Shown here piece after piece: positions 8,977-18,139 of a stretch of DNA of 64,000 bases. The DNA lies in contig NZ_SNUK01000002.1 of NCBI RefSeq assembly GCF_012027495.1, forward strand, positions 248,001-312,000. Reading direction: 5' to 3'. The translations under genes and the position numbers were made by a program. The notes below the pieces were generated by a model. That model was given only the letters and a program-made list of their open reading frames with translations. It ran no database searches and was not told where the DNA came from. The number at the start of each line of letters is the position of its first letter. Position 1 is the stretch's first letter. This DNA is from Thermococcus sp. JdF3 (lineage in GTDB: Archaea > Methanobacteriota_B > Thermococci > Thermococcales > Thermococcaceae).

Positions 8977-9633
8977 CTAAAGCCTCTCCAGCTCCACACC
9001 ATCCACCCTCTTCTTTTCCGCATCATAGTCCACAACGGCGTAGTACCCCCTGAAGAGGGGACCGGGATTCACGATCACTGTTCCGCCGATTCTATCGACG
9101 CTCCTCGCCTCGTGGATGTGGCCGGTGAGAACGAGCGGGGGTTCTTTCCTCTCTATAAACCCCCTCAGCGCTGGACTTCCCACGTGGAGGCCCGAATGAA
9201 CGCGGTCTGCATTCGTATCTTTTGGGGGCACGTGGGAGAGTATCACGTCCCCGTCGCGGTAGTTCCGCTCCAGAATCCCCCCAATTTCGTCCTCAGTGAG
9301 CTCCCAGAACGTGCGGAACGGTGTTATGTTTGAGCCGCCGATTCCAACTATGCCAACTTCACCAACCTCAACCCGTCTGTTGTGGGCAGTTATGCCCAAC
9401 TCCGTCAGGAACTCCGGAACGTCCCTGCCGTCGCAGTTTCCGTGTACCGCCACCACGGGAACTCCCAGCTCAAGCAGTGGTTCCAGAACTTCCCTGGCCT
9501 TATCAGAGCCGCTAAAATGTGTGAGGTCTCCGGCCACGAGGAAAGCGTCAAATTTCTCGCCCTCCAGTATTTCGGCGAGCTGGCGGGCCCTTTTGGAGTT
9601 TCCATGGATGTCGGTGACGGCTATCACCCTCAC
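8977..9633 (-). CDS. calcineurin-like metallophosphoesterase
   Basis: A 218-residue metallophosphoesterase of the MPP superfamily (Icc/YfcE-like). The five metal motifs are in order: VTDIHG (residues 7-12), AGDLTHF, VHGNCDG, LSHVPP and LTGHIHEA. Hydrolysis of phosphodiesters or nucleotides is expected, but the substrate is not predictable. The gene follows the adenylate-kinase-like gene by 3 bp and is probably translated from the same message. It converges on the aminotransferase gene with only 3 bp between stop codons. Confidence 0.87.
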   Translation of the reverse strand: MRVIAVTDIHGNSKRARQLAEILEGEKFDAFLVAGDLTHFSGSDKAREVLEPLLELGVPVVAVHGNCDGRDVPEFLTELGITAHNRRVEVGEVGIVGIGGSNITPFRTFWELTEDEIGGILERNYRDGDVILSHVPPKDTNADRVHSGLHVGSPALRGFIERKEPPLVLTGHIHEARSVDRIGGTVIVNPGPLFRGYYAVVDYDAEKKRVDGVELERL

Positions 9634-9636
9634 TCC

Positions 9637-10176
9637 TCATCCCTCCAGCCGCAGGTATGGCAGCACCTCGTCATACACACCGCTCCAGTCAACGATTCCA
9701 ACCCTCCTTTTGATTCCACCCTCAATGAGCTCGATTATCTCATCCACGACCTCATCCGGAGTCTTTCCCGTCGTGTCGACTTCCAGGACGTTCCCATTTT
9801 CCTCAAGGGCCTCGACCAGGATGACGTCCACCAGCTCCGCCTCAACGTTCTCGGCGAGCTTCTCCTTTGAGTAGCCCCGTTCCATCAATCTCTCAGCAAC
9901 GAGCTTGGGATTGGCGCGAAGGACTATTACGACGTCCGCCGGTACAAAGTGACTGAGGTGGCCGTCTATCACAACATCCTGGCCATGAAACTCCCGCAAC
10001 ATGGCTTCAGCCAGCTCATCAACATCTATCTCCAGCTCCTCGCCCACCATCTCGCCGATACCATTTTCTCTGGCGAATTCTTTAACACCCACGTATTCGT
10101 AGCCAAGCTTCTTGCTGAGGAGCCTCGATACAGTGGTCTTTCCGACCCCCGGCGTTCCGGTTACCACTATTATCAT
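9637..10176 (-). CDS. adenylate kinase-like NTPase (Fap7/CINAP family)
   Basis: A 179-residue P-loop kinase. The N-terminus is [20 protein letters not shown] with the Walker A motif at residues 7-14, followed by [18 protein letters not shown], where the AMP-binding/lid region of Fap7/CINAP proteins lies. These atypical adenylate kinases help process the small ribosomal subunit rRNA. ATG 10176 is favoured over an upstream start at 10248 because GGTGA precedes it by six bases and the extra 24 residues are not kinase-like. It overlaps no gene upstream and shares a 130-bp divergent promoter region with the small basic protein gene. Confidence 0.82.
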   Translation of the reverse strand: MIIVVTGTPGVGKTTVSRLLSKKLGYEYVGVKEFARENGIGEMVGEELEIDVDELAEAMLREFHGQDVVIDGHLSHFVPADVVIVLRANPKLVAERLMERGYSKEKLAENVEAELVDVILVEALEENGNVLEVDTTGKTPDEVVDEIIELIEGGIKRRVGIVDWSGVYDEVLPYLRLEG

Positions 10177-10307
10177 CCCCTCTTCACCGGGTGCGAGATA
10201 CGCGCTGGGGCTTATATCCTTGTCTTCCGTCGATTGACGAATGTACATGTAGCATTTATCGAAAACCTTATAAGGGCCAGGAGCGCCTAAGAGTTTAGGT
10301 GATATCT

Positions 10308-10529
10308 ATGGAGAAGTTGAAATCCACCCTGCTTCAGAAGAGGCTTGAGGTTGTCAAGAAGAGGAAGGAACTCCTCGCCCTTGAGGAGGCCCGCCTCGTG
10401 AGGATGGCCCGCCAGAAGAAGGCTGCCGCTTCCCAGCTCGCAAAAGTCAAGAAAGAGAAGGTCGCCCTTGCCCTCGAAGAGGCAAAACTCATAAGGGTCC
10501 TCAAGCAGAACGGCTACCCTGCCGTCTGA
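10308..10529 (+). CDS. small lysine-rich coiled-coil protein
   Basis: A 73-residue, highly basic protein made of heptad-like repeats (KLKSTLLQKRLEVVKKRKEL, then ALEEARLVRMARQ and again ALEEAKLIRVLKQ). The ALEEA+L+R segment occurs twice, so the protein is an internally duplicated helical hairpin or coiled coil. No catalytic motif is present. Start ATG 10308 has AGGTGAT four bases upstream, and a TATA-like element (CCTTATAAGG, 10266-10275) sits about 35 bp before it. RNA or DNA binding is plausible from charge alone; the function is unknown. Confidence 0.75.
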   Translation: MEKLKSTLLQKRLEVVKKRKELLALEEARLVRMARQKKAAASQLAKVKKEKVALALEEAKLIRVLKQNGYPAV

Positions 10530-10599
10530 GGTTTCTTCCAAAACTTTTAAACTCCCAACCGAATCTCGGGCTTAGAAAAACCTGGAAAGAGAAAGGGGA

Positions 10600-11817
10600 T
10601 CAGAAGACGTTGAGCTGGTCGTCGAGAATCATCTTCTGTATCTTCGTTATGTCGGCGAGCCAGGCGTCGGCTATCTCGTAGGCCGGCTTCTGGATGGTCT
10701 CGAGGCCGTAGCCCTTCTTCGGGATTATCTGGACGCTCGCGACGAGCGGCTCGTCGATGGGCTTGCCTATCTGGCTGAGTATCCTGACGTAGACCTCCTC
10801 GACACCCTCAACCTGCTCGGCTATGTCACTGGCAATGAGCATTGAGAGGAGGTTGTAAATCTTTCCGACGTGGCTGACCGGGTTCTTTCCGGCCGCGGCC
10901 TCCATGCTCATGTGCCTGTTCGGGGTGATGAGGCCGTTAACGCGGTTGCCCCTTCCAACGCTACCGTCGTCGCCTGCCTCAGCGCTGGTTCCGGTGACGG
11001 TGATGTAGTAGATTCCCTTCTCGGGGTCGTCTGCGGTGTTCACGTAGATGTTGACCTTTCTCTCGGTGTGGGCTTCGGCGACGCCCTTGGCGGCCTCATA
11101 GATGGCCTCCTTGACGGCCATGTACTCGTCCGGGTCGGCAACCTCGCTGTCCACCATGGCAGCCGCGATGGTGATGTCTATCTCGTCGCCCTTTCTGAGT
11201 CCCATGACCTTGATGTCCTCACCAACCGCCGGGTACTTCCTCTTAAACTCGTCGCTGTTGAGGAGCCTCTCGGTCTCGTAAACTATCCTCTCGGTCTCGC
11301 TGAGCGGGGCGTAGCCAACGCCGAAGCTGGTATCGTTGGCGAGCGGGATCGGGGTTTCCTTGGCCTTGTTGAAGACACCGACGAGGTCAACGCTTCCCTG
11401 GCCGATGCGGGAGTCGATGATGACGTGGTTCTCAAGGTCGAGGTGCCTGACGGCCTTCCTGAGGTACTCGCGGGCGGCTTTAATGGCAACCTCGTGAACC
11501 GGGAAGAGCTCGCGGTCAACGATCTCAACGGCCCTTCCTGAGAGAAGGATGTATATCGGCTTGATGACCTCACCGCCGCCGAAGCGCGGGTAGGCCTTTC
11601 CACCAACGACCTCCACCTGGTCCGTGTTGTGGTGGAGGATGATGCCGTACCTCTTCACGTACTCCCTGCTGAGCGCCCTGCTGACGGCTTCGGCTATGCC
11701 GTCGGCAATGCTGTCCGGGTGTCCTATACCCTTCCTCTCAACGAGCTCGACCCTCTGCATCTCGACGGGGGTCCTCATAAGCTCCTCAACAACTATGTTC
11801 CTGACCTTCTCAGCCAT
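10600..11817 (-). CDS. metK: S-adenosylmethionine synthetase, archaeal type
   Basis: A 405-residue archaeal methionine adenosyltransferase making S-adenosylmethionine from methionine and ATP. Archaeal MATs are diverged from the bacterial family; the recognisable blocks are [32 protein letters not shown], the glycine-rich [16 protein letters not shown] and [11 protein letters not shown]. Start ATG 11817 (MAEKVRN) has GAGGTGACG upstream; the longer reading from 11826 would overlap that site. The gene is monocistronic with a strong promoter at 11861-11870. Gene end and translation are complete. Confidence 0.95.
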   Translation of the reverse strand: MAEKVRNIVVEELMRTPVEMQRVELVERKGIGHPDSIADGIAEAVSRALSREYVKRYGIILHHNTDQVEVVGGKAYPRFGGGEVIKPIYILLSGRAVEIVDRELFPVHEVAIKAAREYLRKAVRHLDLENHVIIDSRIGQGSVDLVGVFNKAKETPIPLANDTSFGVGYAPLSETERIVYETERLLNSDEFKRKYPAVGEDIKVMGLRKGDEIDITIAAAMVDSEVADPDEYMAVKEAIYEAAKGVAEAHTERKVNIYVNTADDPEKGIYYITVTGTSAEAGDDGSVGRGNRVNGLITPNRHMSMEAAAGKNPVSHVGKIYNLLSMLIASDIAEQVEGVEEVYVRILSQIGKPIDEPLVASVQIIPKKGYGLETIQKPAYEIADAWLADITKIQKMILDDQLNVF

Positions 11818-11860
11818 GAGCGTCACCTCTCAGGGTTTGTATGGTCGGGTCTGTGCATCA

Positions 11861-11878
11861 GTTTATATACTTTTCGGC
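11861..11878 (-). promoter_or_regulatory. metK promoter (BRE plus TATA)
   Basis: On the minus strand the sequence reads CCGAAAAGTATATAAAC, a near-ideal archaeal BRE followed by a TATA box. It is placed about 25 bp before a predicted start near 11841 and about 45 bp before the metK ATG. Confidence 0.75.
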
Positions 11879-11954
11879 ATGAATTCGGGAGTCGAATATT
11901 CCTGTCAGTTATTTATTCCGAAACCCTTAAAATTTCCCCTGAAAATCATTCGCA

Positions 11955-12107
11955 TGAGCATCCGACGACGCCCGGCGGCCCGGTCCCGGGAGCGTTCGGG
12001 CAGCAATGAGCGGGTGCGACGATGCCGGGCGGACAGGGCTCGCCCTCCGGGCCACCGGAGGACGCCGTCCGGCCGCCGATGAGGGATGGGGATGGGTCGA
12101 GCCCACA
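11955..12107 (+). ncRNA. structured GC-rich RNA, H/ACA-like guide RNA candidate
   Basis: A GC-rich island with no plausible protein in the 327-bp gap between metK and the translin gene. A BRE/TATA-like element (CTTAAAATTT, 11927-11935) places a transcript start near 11955-11958 on the plus strand. An 8-bp stem (11969-11976 with 12024-12031) is followed after one base by ACA (12033-12035). A 7-bp stem GGGCTCG/CGAGCCC (12036-12042 with 12098-12104) is followed directly by ACA (12105-12107). Each closing stem with a 3' ACA is the H/ACA layout, and the same layout recurs at 19233-19361. The inner pockets are less clear here: a 7-bp hairpin CCTCCGG/CCGGAGG at 12044-12061 competes with a guide pocket. 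Guide targets are not assigned. Confidence 0.55.
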
Positions 12108-12144
12108 TTTTTAACCCCTTTGTCGGACTTCTTCCGGTGAGATC

Positions 12145-12792
12145 ATGGAGCTGAAGGAAATAATAGCCGAGATTAGGGAGGTTCTCGATGAGAAGGATTC
12201 GCTCAGGGAGGAGGCGCTGAGGCTAACGAGGGAGATAGTCCGGATGAGCGGGGATACGATAAAAGCCCTGCACAGGGGGGAGGTTGAGGAGGCGGAGAAA
12301 CGGCTGAGACTCGTCCGTGAGAAGGTCGAGGAGCTGAGGAGGAAGCTGAAGGACCATCCCGACCTTTACCACGCCGGCTACGTCCAGAGCGCCCACCAGG
12401 AGTTCGTTGAGGCCAGCCTGTTCTTCGCGTACATGACCGGGGAGGACTATCCCTCGCCGGGAAGGCTGGGCGTGCCCCACGCCGACTACGCCCTCGGTAT
12501 TGGGGACTTCATCGGTGAGCTCAGGAGACACTTCCTGCTGCTCCTCCTCGACGGTAACCTCGAAGAGGCGGAGAGAACCTACCGCACCATGGAGAAGACC
12601 TACGAGGAGCTGATGACGCTGGAGTATCCAAAGGGGCTCGTGAACGTAAGGGGAAAGCAGGACCAGGCAAGGAACATCCTTGAAAGGACCCTCGAGGACC
12701 TCATGAGGGCAAAGCTGAGCAGGAGTCTGGAGATAAAGCTCGACCTCGCGGCAGGGGCGCTGGAAAAACGGGAAGACGGGGCAAACAGATGA
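12145..12792 (+). CDS. translin family protein
   Basis: A 215-residue, almost entirely helical protein with the translin signature near the C-terminus, GLVNVRGKQDQARNILERTL, preceded by HADYALGIGDFIGELRRH and the acidic helix GNLEEAERTYRTME. Translins form octameric shells that bind single-stranded RNA or DNA, and some archaeal members have RNase activity with acidic residues lining the cavity. A TATA-like TTTTTAACC lies at 12107-12115, overlapping the end of the upstream ncRNA, and GGTGAG is six bases before the ATG. It precedes the nfi-ribK genes on the same strand by 33 bp. Confidence 0.8.
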   Translation: MELKEIIAEIREVLDEKDSLREEALRLTREIVRMSGDTIKALHRGEVEEAEKRLRLVREKVEELRRKLKDHPDLYHAGYVQSAHQEFVEASLFFAYMTGEDYPSPGRLGVPHADYALGIGDFIGELRRHFLLLLLDGNLEEAERTYRTMEKTYEELMTLEYPKGLVNVRGKQDQARNILERTLEDLMRAKLSRSLEIKLDLAAGALEKREDGANR

Positions 12793-12825
12793 AACAATTA
12801 CATAAAAACATAATTCGGTGATTAT

Positions 12826-13401
12826 GTGGTTACCGAATTGCAGAAAAAACTCGAGCGGATCGCCGCGGCCCAGGTGAAACTAGCCGGAAGGGTCGTGGAG
12901 AGAACCGTTGATTCCGGCAGTGTACGGGTCGTCGGCGCCGTGGACGTGTCGTACAGGAAAAACCTGGCAAGGGCAGCCCTGGTTCTCTGCACCTTCCCGG
13001 ACTGCGAGGTTCTGGGATCAAAAACGGCCGTGGTTGATGTCACGTTCCCGTACATTCCCACATATTTTTTCCTGAGAGAAACCAGGCCGGTTCTCATGGT
13101 GCTCCAGGGTGAGGAATTCGATGTTCTCCTCGTCGAAGGACACGGAAGGGCGCACCCGCGTGGCTACGGACTGGCCTCCCACATCGGTCTGCTGGTCGGA
13201 CGGCCAACCATAGGCGTTGCCAAGGGGCCCCTGAGGGGTGCGCCGGAAGGCTCATTCAGACGGATGGGAAAAGCTTATGTAAGCGTCGGCCATTTAATCG
13301 ACTTGGAATCCGCGGTGAGAATCATCGAGCCGCTGCTTGAGGGGGGTTATCCCAAACCGCTCAGGCTCGCCGACAGACTGTCGAAGAGGGAAACGCTATG
13401 A
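12826..13401 (+). CDS. nfi: endonuclease V
   Basis: A 191-residue endonuclease V, which nicks DNA (or RNA) near deaminated adenine (inosine). Family blocks are VGAVDVSYR with the first catalytic Asp at 40, [14 protein letters not shown] with the Glu at 85 and the PYIP wedge, and [19 protein letters not shown]. At the position of the third metal Asp (Asp110 of the Thermotoga enzyme, within a DG.G motif) this protein has Glu104. The start is GTG 12826, supported by GGTGATT. The stop overlaps the ribK start (ATGA), so the two are translationally coupled. Confidence 0.88.
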   Translation: MVTELQKKLERIAAAQVKLAGRVVERTVDSGSVRVVGAVDVSYRKNLARAALVLCTFPDCEVLGSKTAVVDVTFPYIPTYFFLRETRPVLMVLQGEEFDVLLVEGHGRAHPRGYGLASHIGLLVGRPTIGVAKGPLRGAPEGSFRRMGKAYVSVGHLIDLESAVRIIEPLLEGGYPKPLRLADRLSKRETL

Positions 13402-14036
13402 AGAGGATAAAGTTGCTCATCCTGCTGGCCAGAAGGGGGGCTATTGGAGAGAAGGTCAAGGTGACACTGAGGGATCTGGGCGATGAGCTCGGGGTTTCCC
13501 CACAGTCCGTTCTGAGGCTCCTCGAGGACATGGAGGAGGAGGGATTCATAGAAAAGTCCGTCGAGGGGAAGAAAACCTACGTCGAGATAAGCCCCAACGG
13601 CCTGGCCTTTCTGGAGGAACTCTGCGATGCCATATCGGGCGTCCTTTACAACGGCGTTATAATCGGCGAGGTCATCTCTGGAATAGGGGAGGGGGCGTAT
13701 TACGTGAGGCAGTACTCCCGGTTAATCGAGGAGTACCTGGGCTTCAAGCCGTACCCTGGAACGCTGAATATCCGCGTTATCTTCCCAAGGACTGTATTCG
13801 ATGCCCTCTGCGGCGTCAGGCCGGTCATCCTTCCGGGATTCGTAAAGGATGGGAGGACCTTCGGGGACGTCAAAGCATACCGGGTTAGGATAGGGGACGC
13901 CGAGGGTGCAATAGTTATCCCCTCGCGGACGGTCCATCCACCGAAGATAGCGGAAATAGTGGCTCCTATCTACCTCAGGGAGAAGCTGAACCTTCAGGAC
14001 GGCTCAAAGATAACGATAAAGGTCGTGAAATCATGA
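13398..14036 (+). CDS. ribK: CTP-dependent riboflavin kinase with N-terminal HTH
   Basis: A 212-residue archaeal riboflavin kinase that makes FMN from riboflavin and CTP. Residues 1-80 form a winged helix ([20 protein letters not shown]) and residues 85-212 the kinase barrel, with [24 protein letters not shown] and [17 protein letters not shown]-fused RibK proteins can also act as transcriptional regulators of riboflavin genes (RbkR), so a dual role is possible. It overlaps nfi by four bases and the next membrane protein gene also by four bases (ATGA). Confidence 0.9.
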   Translation: MKRIKLLILLARRGAIGEKVKVTLRDLGDELGVSPQSVLRLLEDMEEEGFIEKSVEGKKTYVEISPNGLAFLEELCDAISGVLYNGVIIGEVISGIGEGAYYVRQYSRLIEEYLGFKPYPGTLNIRVIFPRTVFDALCGVRPVILPGFVKDGRTFGDVKAYRVRIGDAEGAIVIPSRTVHPPKIAEIVAPIYLREKLNLQDGSKITIKVVKS

Positions 14037-14569
14037 ACCTGCGGGATGTAAATTGGAGGTCGCTCCTTGCCTGGGCGGGGGTGGGTTCGTTCATAGGCTT
14101 TGCGGTAGCGGTGGCCATGTACTCGCCCAGGGCTGGAAACGAGGGGTTCGTGTATCTGATATACATCGGCCTGCTCGCGGGAGCCCTGCTGGGCCTCAGG
14201 TACCCCGTTAACGTCAGGGCCTCCGCCTACGCGTTCCCCATGGGGTTCCTGGCCACTTCCCTGCTGGCGGGTCTGTGGACGGTAAGGGACGTAGGCCCCT
14301 CCGGGGCGTACGCGTTCATAGCCGTCGTCATGGCGGTCATGATGATCGTGGGGCCCTCCAGCTACCTGGACATGTTCCTCGTCCCGCTTGGCTACTTCGG
14401 CGGCTTCGCCGTGGCAATGCTGGCCTTCAAGGGGTACGAACCCCTCCAGGGCACCGAGGGGGCCGTTGCGAGCCTGTTCGTCGTCGGGGTCATGGGGGCA
14501 GTGCTGGCCTTCTTCGCGGTATTTGCGAGGTGGGCCTTCGAGGTGGCGAGGAGTCTTCCCAGGAGGTAA
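14033..14569 (+). CDS. multi-pass membrane protein, unknown function
   Basis: A 178-residue integral membrane protein with about five hydrophobic helices (around residues 9-29, 37-55, 62-80, 88-128 as two, and 142-165). A cytoplasmic-looking basic tail ends in SLPRR. The loops are short and lack conserved metal or catalytic motifs. Its start overlaps the ribK stop (ATGA), which suggests co-translation but not necessarily a shared pathway. Transport of a flavin or flavin precursor would be a guess from context only. Confidence 0.7.
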   Translation: MNLRDVNWRSLLAWAGVGSFIGFAVAVAMYSPRAGNEGFVYLIYIGLLAGALLGLRYPVNVRASAYAFPMGFLATSLLAGLWTVRDVGPSGAYAFIAVVMAVMMIVGPSSYLDMFLVPLGYFGGFAVAMLAFKGYEPLQGTEGAVASLFVVGVMGAVLAFFAVFARWAFEVARSLPRR

Positions 14570-14610
14570 CTTTTAAATACGTCCACCGACAACCTATTCC
14601 GGTGATTAAA

Positions 14611-14820
14611 ATGGTGATGCGCCTCTCAAAGCTCTACGGAAAGCAGATATACAACACCAAGGGCTACTACGTCGGCTACGTCGACGAGATTCTGATCGAT
14701 GTTGACAGGGGCCAGGGAAAGGTGCTGGCCCTTGGACTGCCGGGTGAAAAGGTCGGCGTGCCCTACAACAGGGTTACCGCGATAGGTGATATAATACTCG
14801 TAAAGGCAAAAGAAGAGTGA
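14611..14820 (+). CDS. PRC-barrel domain protein
   Basis: A 69-residue single PRC-barrel domain: MRLSKLYGKQIYNTKGYYVG, then GYVDEILIDVDRGQGKVLAL, then a C-terminal strand VPYNRVTAIGDIILVK. The fold is a small beta barrel found in RimM, the photosynthetic H subunit and many stand-alone archaeal proteins, usually as a protein- or RNA-interaction module. ATG 14611 has GGTGAT four bases upstream. A promoter (TTTTAAATA, 14571-14579) gives it its own transcript. It converges directly on the DHH phosphoesterase gene with adjacent stop codons. Confidence 0.82.
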   Translation: MVMRLSKLYGKQIYNTKGYYVGYVDEILIDVDRGQGKVLALGLPGEKVGVPYNRVTAIGDIILVKAKEE

Positions 14821-16284
14821 TCAGCCTTCTTTAACTTTTAGCGCCTCCAGGAACTTCTCCGTTATGGCCTCCTCCGCCAGCCTGAGGAGCGAGCCCTTGT
14901 CCTTGGCGAGCTTGAAGATTCCAAGGGGGATTCTCGCCCCTCCCGACTGGGAGTGGCCGCCGCCGCTGCCTATGTCGCCGAAGGCCTCCCTGAGGACCGC
15001 CCCGATGTTCACCCTGACGTCGCGAGTCCTGGCGGAAATCTCTATTCTGTCGTCCACTATGCCAAAGACGAGGACCGTGGTTATGCCCTCCAGGCGGAGG
15101 AGGAAGTCGGCTGACTCCGCTATGGCGTCGCGGTTGGTGATGAATCCCACGTTGCTGACGACAACGTTCTTGTAGATGCGCCTGTTCATTATTGCCTTTG
15201 CAAGTATCTCCGCCGTCTCGGTGCTTATGTCCGGGTGCTCTATCTTGTCAAGGAGCTCGTAGTCCACCTTGCCTGCCAGGAACTCGATGGCCTTGAGGTC
15301 GATGTGGCTCAGCTTGGAGAACTTCTTGGTGTCGATATAAATGCCGTAGAAGAGGGCAGTGGCCATGAGGGGGGACAGGGAGATGTTGAGCATTCTGAGG
15401 TACTCGGCGAGGATCGCGGCGGAGGAGTGAACATCGGGCCGTATGTCGAGGAAAGCGTCCTCCGGGATGAGCTCCTGAAGGTGCTGGAGTATCTGGTGGT
15501 GGTCGATGAGTATCTTTATCTTCTTGTAATCGGACTGATCAAGCGTCGTGAGGTTGCCGTTGGGCTGGCAGTCCACGAGGGCTATGAACGGGTAGCGCTT
15601 CAGCTCGTAGGAACCCCTGGAGACCTTCCTGAGATCAATGCCGAGAAGGTTCACGAAGGCCCTGTTCTCATGGTGGGCTATCTCGCCGCCGTAGACTATC
15701 TGGGTCTTGAAGCCGAGGGTCTGGGCTATGACGCTCAGGGCGGTCGCACTGGCTATTGCGTCCGGGTCGGGGTTGTCGTGCATGACTATCAAGAGGGAAT
15801 CCGCCTGATTCCGGAGCTCCTTGAGCTTCCTGACGAGGAGGTTAGCGTTTTTCCGCTCGCCGATCCTCTCGACCGTCCTGATGAGGGCATCCTTCAAGGC
15901 GTTCCTGGGCGTGACGGCGTAGTCGACCTTAACCTCCGCCTCGTACTCCTCGTTTATCTGGGAAACGAGGTCATCGAGGCCAACATCATCGGGAAGAACC
16001 GTAACGATAGGCACGTCTTTGTTGTTGGTCCTTATCACGTAGACGGTTTTTCTGATTACATCAACGTTCATGGTGGTGATTATGACGAGTTCGGCTTTGT
16101 CGACGCCGGCCTTCAGGAGGGTGGCGGTGTATGAGAAGTCCCCATTGATGACATGGAAACCGCTCTCCTCGAGGGCCTTGGCGCGGATCTCATCCTTCTC
16201 TATCACAGCCACCTCAAACTCTCCCCTGAGTGACTCGGCTATCGCGCGGCCGATTGCCCCGCCTCCCAGTACCAGCACCCGCAT
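14821..16284 (-). CDS. RCK_N-DHH-DHHA1 phosphoesterase (candidate cyclic di-AMP phosphodiesterase)
   Basis: A 487-residue three-domain protein. Residues 1-115 are a Rossmann RCK_N/TrkA-N domain starting MRVLVLGGGAIGRAIAESL. A DHH domain (about 150-320) carries HDNPDPDAIASA, LVDCQP and the name-giving LIDHHQ. A DHHA1 domain (about 350-480) ends with GDIGSGGGHSQSGGARIPLG. DHH-DHHA1 proteins cleave small nucleotides such as cyclic di-AMP or pApA, and the RCK-fused architecture has been proposed as the euryarchaeal cyclic di-AMP phosphodiesterase linked to potassium control. ATG 16284 is preferred over 16305 because GGTGG precedes it. A TATA-like TTTAAATA lies at 16311-16318. Confidence 0.82.
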   Translation of the reverse strand: MRVLVLGGGAIGRAIAESLRGEFEVAVIEKDEIRAKALEESGFHVINGDFSYTATLLKAGVDKAELVIITTMNVDVIRKTVYVIRTNNKDVPIVTVLPDDVGLDDLVSQINEEYEAEVKVDYAVTPRNALKDALIRTVERIGERKNANLLVRKLKELRNQADSLLIVMHDNPDPDAIASATALSVIAQTLGFKTQIVYGGEIAHHENRAFVNLLGIDLRKVSRGSYELKRYPFIALVDCQPNGNLTTLDQSDYKKIKILIDHHQILQHLQELIPEDAFLDIRPDVHSSAAILAEYLRMLNISLSPLMATALFYGIYIDTKKFSKLSHIDLKAIEFLAGKVDYELLDKIEHPDISTETAEILAKAIMNRRIYKNVVVSNVGFITNRDAIAESADFLLRLEGITTVLVFGIVDDRIEISARTRDVRVNIGAVLREAFGDIGSGGGHSQSGGARIPLGIFKLAKDKGSLLRLAEEAITEKFLEALKVKEG

Positions 16285-16398
16285 GTTCCCCACCTTTTTG
16301 CACAATAATGTTTAAATACAAGCGTCAATATACTAGGACGGTGAATTCCTCCTGGGAGTTTTTTGGCTGAAGGATATATATAGCTAATGGTGATGAAT

Positions 16399-18111
16399 AT
16401 GCAGCTGCCAGACAAGGGGCCACTCATGGAAAACGCGGTAGCAACCTCTGCGGAGGAGCTGGGAGCGCTCGTTCAGCGGGCGCTTTCCGGGGGCAACGGG
16501 GCTTTTCTGAAGATATTCGCCAGGGGCACCGGGGGTAAATACTACATCACCGTCCTCATTGACAGATCAAAGGTGCTCGCGGCGGAGTGTCTCGTGGTTG
16601 ACACGAAGCAGAATCTATCCGGAGAGGAAGCAATCAGGGTGCTGAACTCACTCATTGGAAAACCCATGGTTGTTGACGTTTATGCCCTTGACGAACTCGA
16701 GCTCAAACTGTCCGTGGCGGATAACGTCGATGTCTACGCTCAAACCCCAAAAATCCCGCTGGACGAGCTTTTCAAGGTTCCCGGCGAAGGGCCTCCCGCA
16801 GAACCCGTAAAGAAGGAAAAACCCATTGAGACGAAGGCAGCAATGGCAGCAACGGCCGGAGCGGCGGTGACCTCCCAGGCCGCTCCAGAGCCACAGCCCC
16901 TGGCCGTGGAGGCAGAGAAGCCCAGACCCGCCCAGACCCCCGCCGGAAAGCCCGAGGTTGTGATCAACCTGACCGGTGGGAGCATACCTGAGAGGGCCTT
17001 CCAGGTCTACGCGGAGGACCTCCTCAAGGAGGCCAAGAGGATAAAGGGCCTCACGATAAACAGAATAGAGTTTGACGCCAACGTGGGAGAGGGCGTTGTC
17101 TATCTCAATGTCCACATCCACGGGAACTCCACCGGCGATTCAAGGGACATAGAGGTGGCGGAGAAGAGGATGCTCCACGCCGTCAGCAAGTACGCGCCGG
17201 TTCTCCTCAGGGAGGCCGAGACAAAGCCGATAATCAGGGATGTGGGCATAATCATCGACGGACAGGAGCTCAAGCCCCAGGAGATAGTGGACAGGGACAA
17301 GAAGAAGACCGGCAACGTCACAAAGGACGGAAAAATTTCACTGTCGGTTCTCGAGAACGTGTGGCCGTACTTCAGCGCCTACGCAAGGACCGTTGTGGCT
17401 GAGATAGAGAGTGCGGGGATAAAGATAGACAAGGCCCACTTCGATATCAGGGGAAGGAAGGAGTTTGAGATAAACCTCTCCCTCGTCGTCGAGACGGGCA
17501 TGGCCAGGGACTCCGTTTACAGGGTGATCAGGGATATCCTGAGCAGGCACGCGAAGGAGCTCGGAAGGAGCCTGAAACGCTACATAACCGTCCACAACAT
17601 AGAAGTTGAAACCGTATCAAAGGCCAACGTGCCTGGAGCAACGGCCACGTCCACAGCCGTTGGAAGCGGCAAGGCAGCAGAGATACTGGCGAAGAAAGAG
17701 CTTATTGAAAAGGAGGTTGAGCAGCTTCTGAAGCAGGCGGGAATAGACGAACTCTCCGCACTCACAGAGGAGAAGAAGAAGGAAAGCGAGGAGACGATGC
17801 TCAGGAGCCGCATAGAGCCGGCAGTTGAGACCCTTAAGAACAGAATCCACGCGGAGCTTAAGCTCGTCCCGCGCGTCACGTTCAAGTGGCTCAAGCTCAA
17901 CCATGAGATAAGAAGCTCCACAGTCTACGTTGATATCGAGGCCAGCTTCCTCCGAGAAAACGTTGGAGGTCTTTTCGGCTCGTTCTCCGGAGTTTCCGAC
18001 GAGAAAATAAAGAAGGACATAGCGGCAACAATTCAGAGGGTCATCAAGGACGTGTCCAGGGAGTACGGAATTGCACTCAACCTGCGGAAATTGAACGTGG
18101 TCATCCGCTGA
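16399..18111 (+). CDS. DUF2226-like multi-module protein
   Basis: A 570-residue soluble protein, probably the Thermococcales DUF2226 family, with no enzymatic motif. The N-terminal domain (1-120) is followed by an Ala/Pro/Glu-rich linker (about 125-180). Three similar modules of about 110-130 residues follow, each with a long helix, two beta strands and a second helix: TINRIEFDANVGEGVVYLNV, IDKAHFDIRGRKEFEINLSL and FKWLKLNHEIRSSTVYVDIE mark equivalent strand pairs. The same module appears twice in the protein at 22090-23112. ATG 16399 is chosen because GGTGAT lies four bases upstream. TATATATA-like bases at 16373-16381 make the transcript nearly leaderless. Confidence 0.65.
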   Translation: MQLPDKGPLMENAVATSAEELGALVQRALSGGNGAFLKIFARGTGGKYYITVLIDRSKVLAAECLVVDTKQNLSGEEAIRVLNSLIGKPMVVDVYALDELELKLSVADNVDVYAQTPKIPLDELFKVPGEGPPAEPVKKEKPIETKAAMAATAGAAVTSQAAPEPQPLAVEAEKPRPAQTPAGKPEVVINLTGGSIPERAFQVYAEDLLKEAKRIKGLTINRIEFDANVGEGVVYLNVHIHGNSTGDSRDIEVAEKRMLHAVSKYAPVLLREAETKPIIRDVGIIIDGQELKPQEIVDRDKKKTGNVTKDGKISLSVLENVWPYFSAYARTVVAEIESAGIKIDKAHFDIRGRKEFEINLSLVVETGMARDSVYRVIRDILSRHAKELGRSLKRYITVHNIEVETVSKANVPGATATSTAVGSGKAAEILAKKELIEKEVEQLLKQAGIDELSALTEEKKKESEETMLRSRIEPAVETLKNRIHAELKLVPRVTFKWLKLNHEIRSSTVYVDIEASFLRENVGGLFGSFSGVSDEKIKKDIAATIQRVIKDVSREYGIALNLRKLNVVIR

Positions 18112-18114
18112 TTC

Positions 18115-18129
18115 TTTTTTCTCTTTTTT
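18115..18129 (+). terminator. double T-run terminator
   Basis: Two runs of six T residues separated by CTC begin three bases after the stop of the DUF2226-like gene. This is a typical hairpin-free archaeal termination signal. It lies just downstream (3' side) of the minus-strand C/D RNA gene as well, so it could stop only the plus-strand transcript. Confidence 0.55.
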
Positions 18130-18139
18130 CTATTGCATT

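Noticed and set aside
10541-10599. TATA-like CTTTTAAAC between two convergent gene ends
   Set aside because: It could start an antisense RNA to metK, but no structure, guide boxes or frame follow it.
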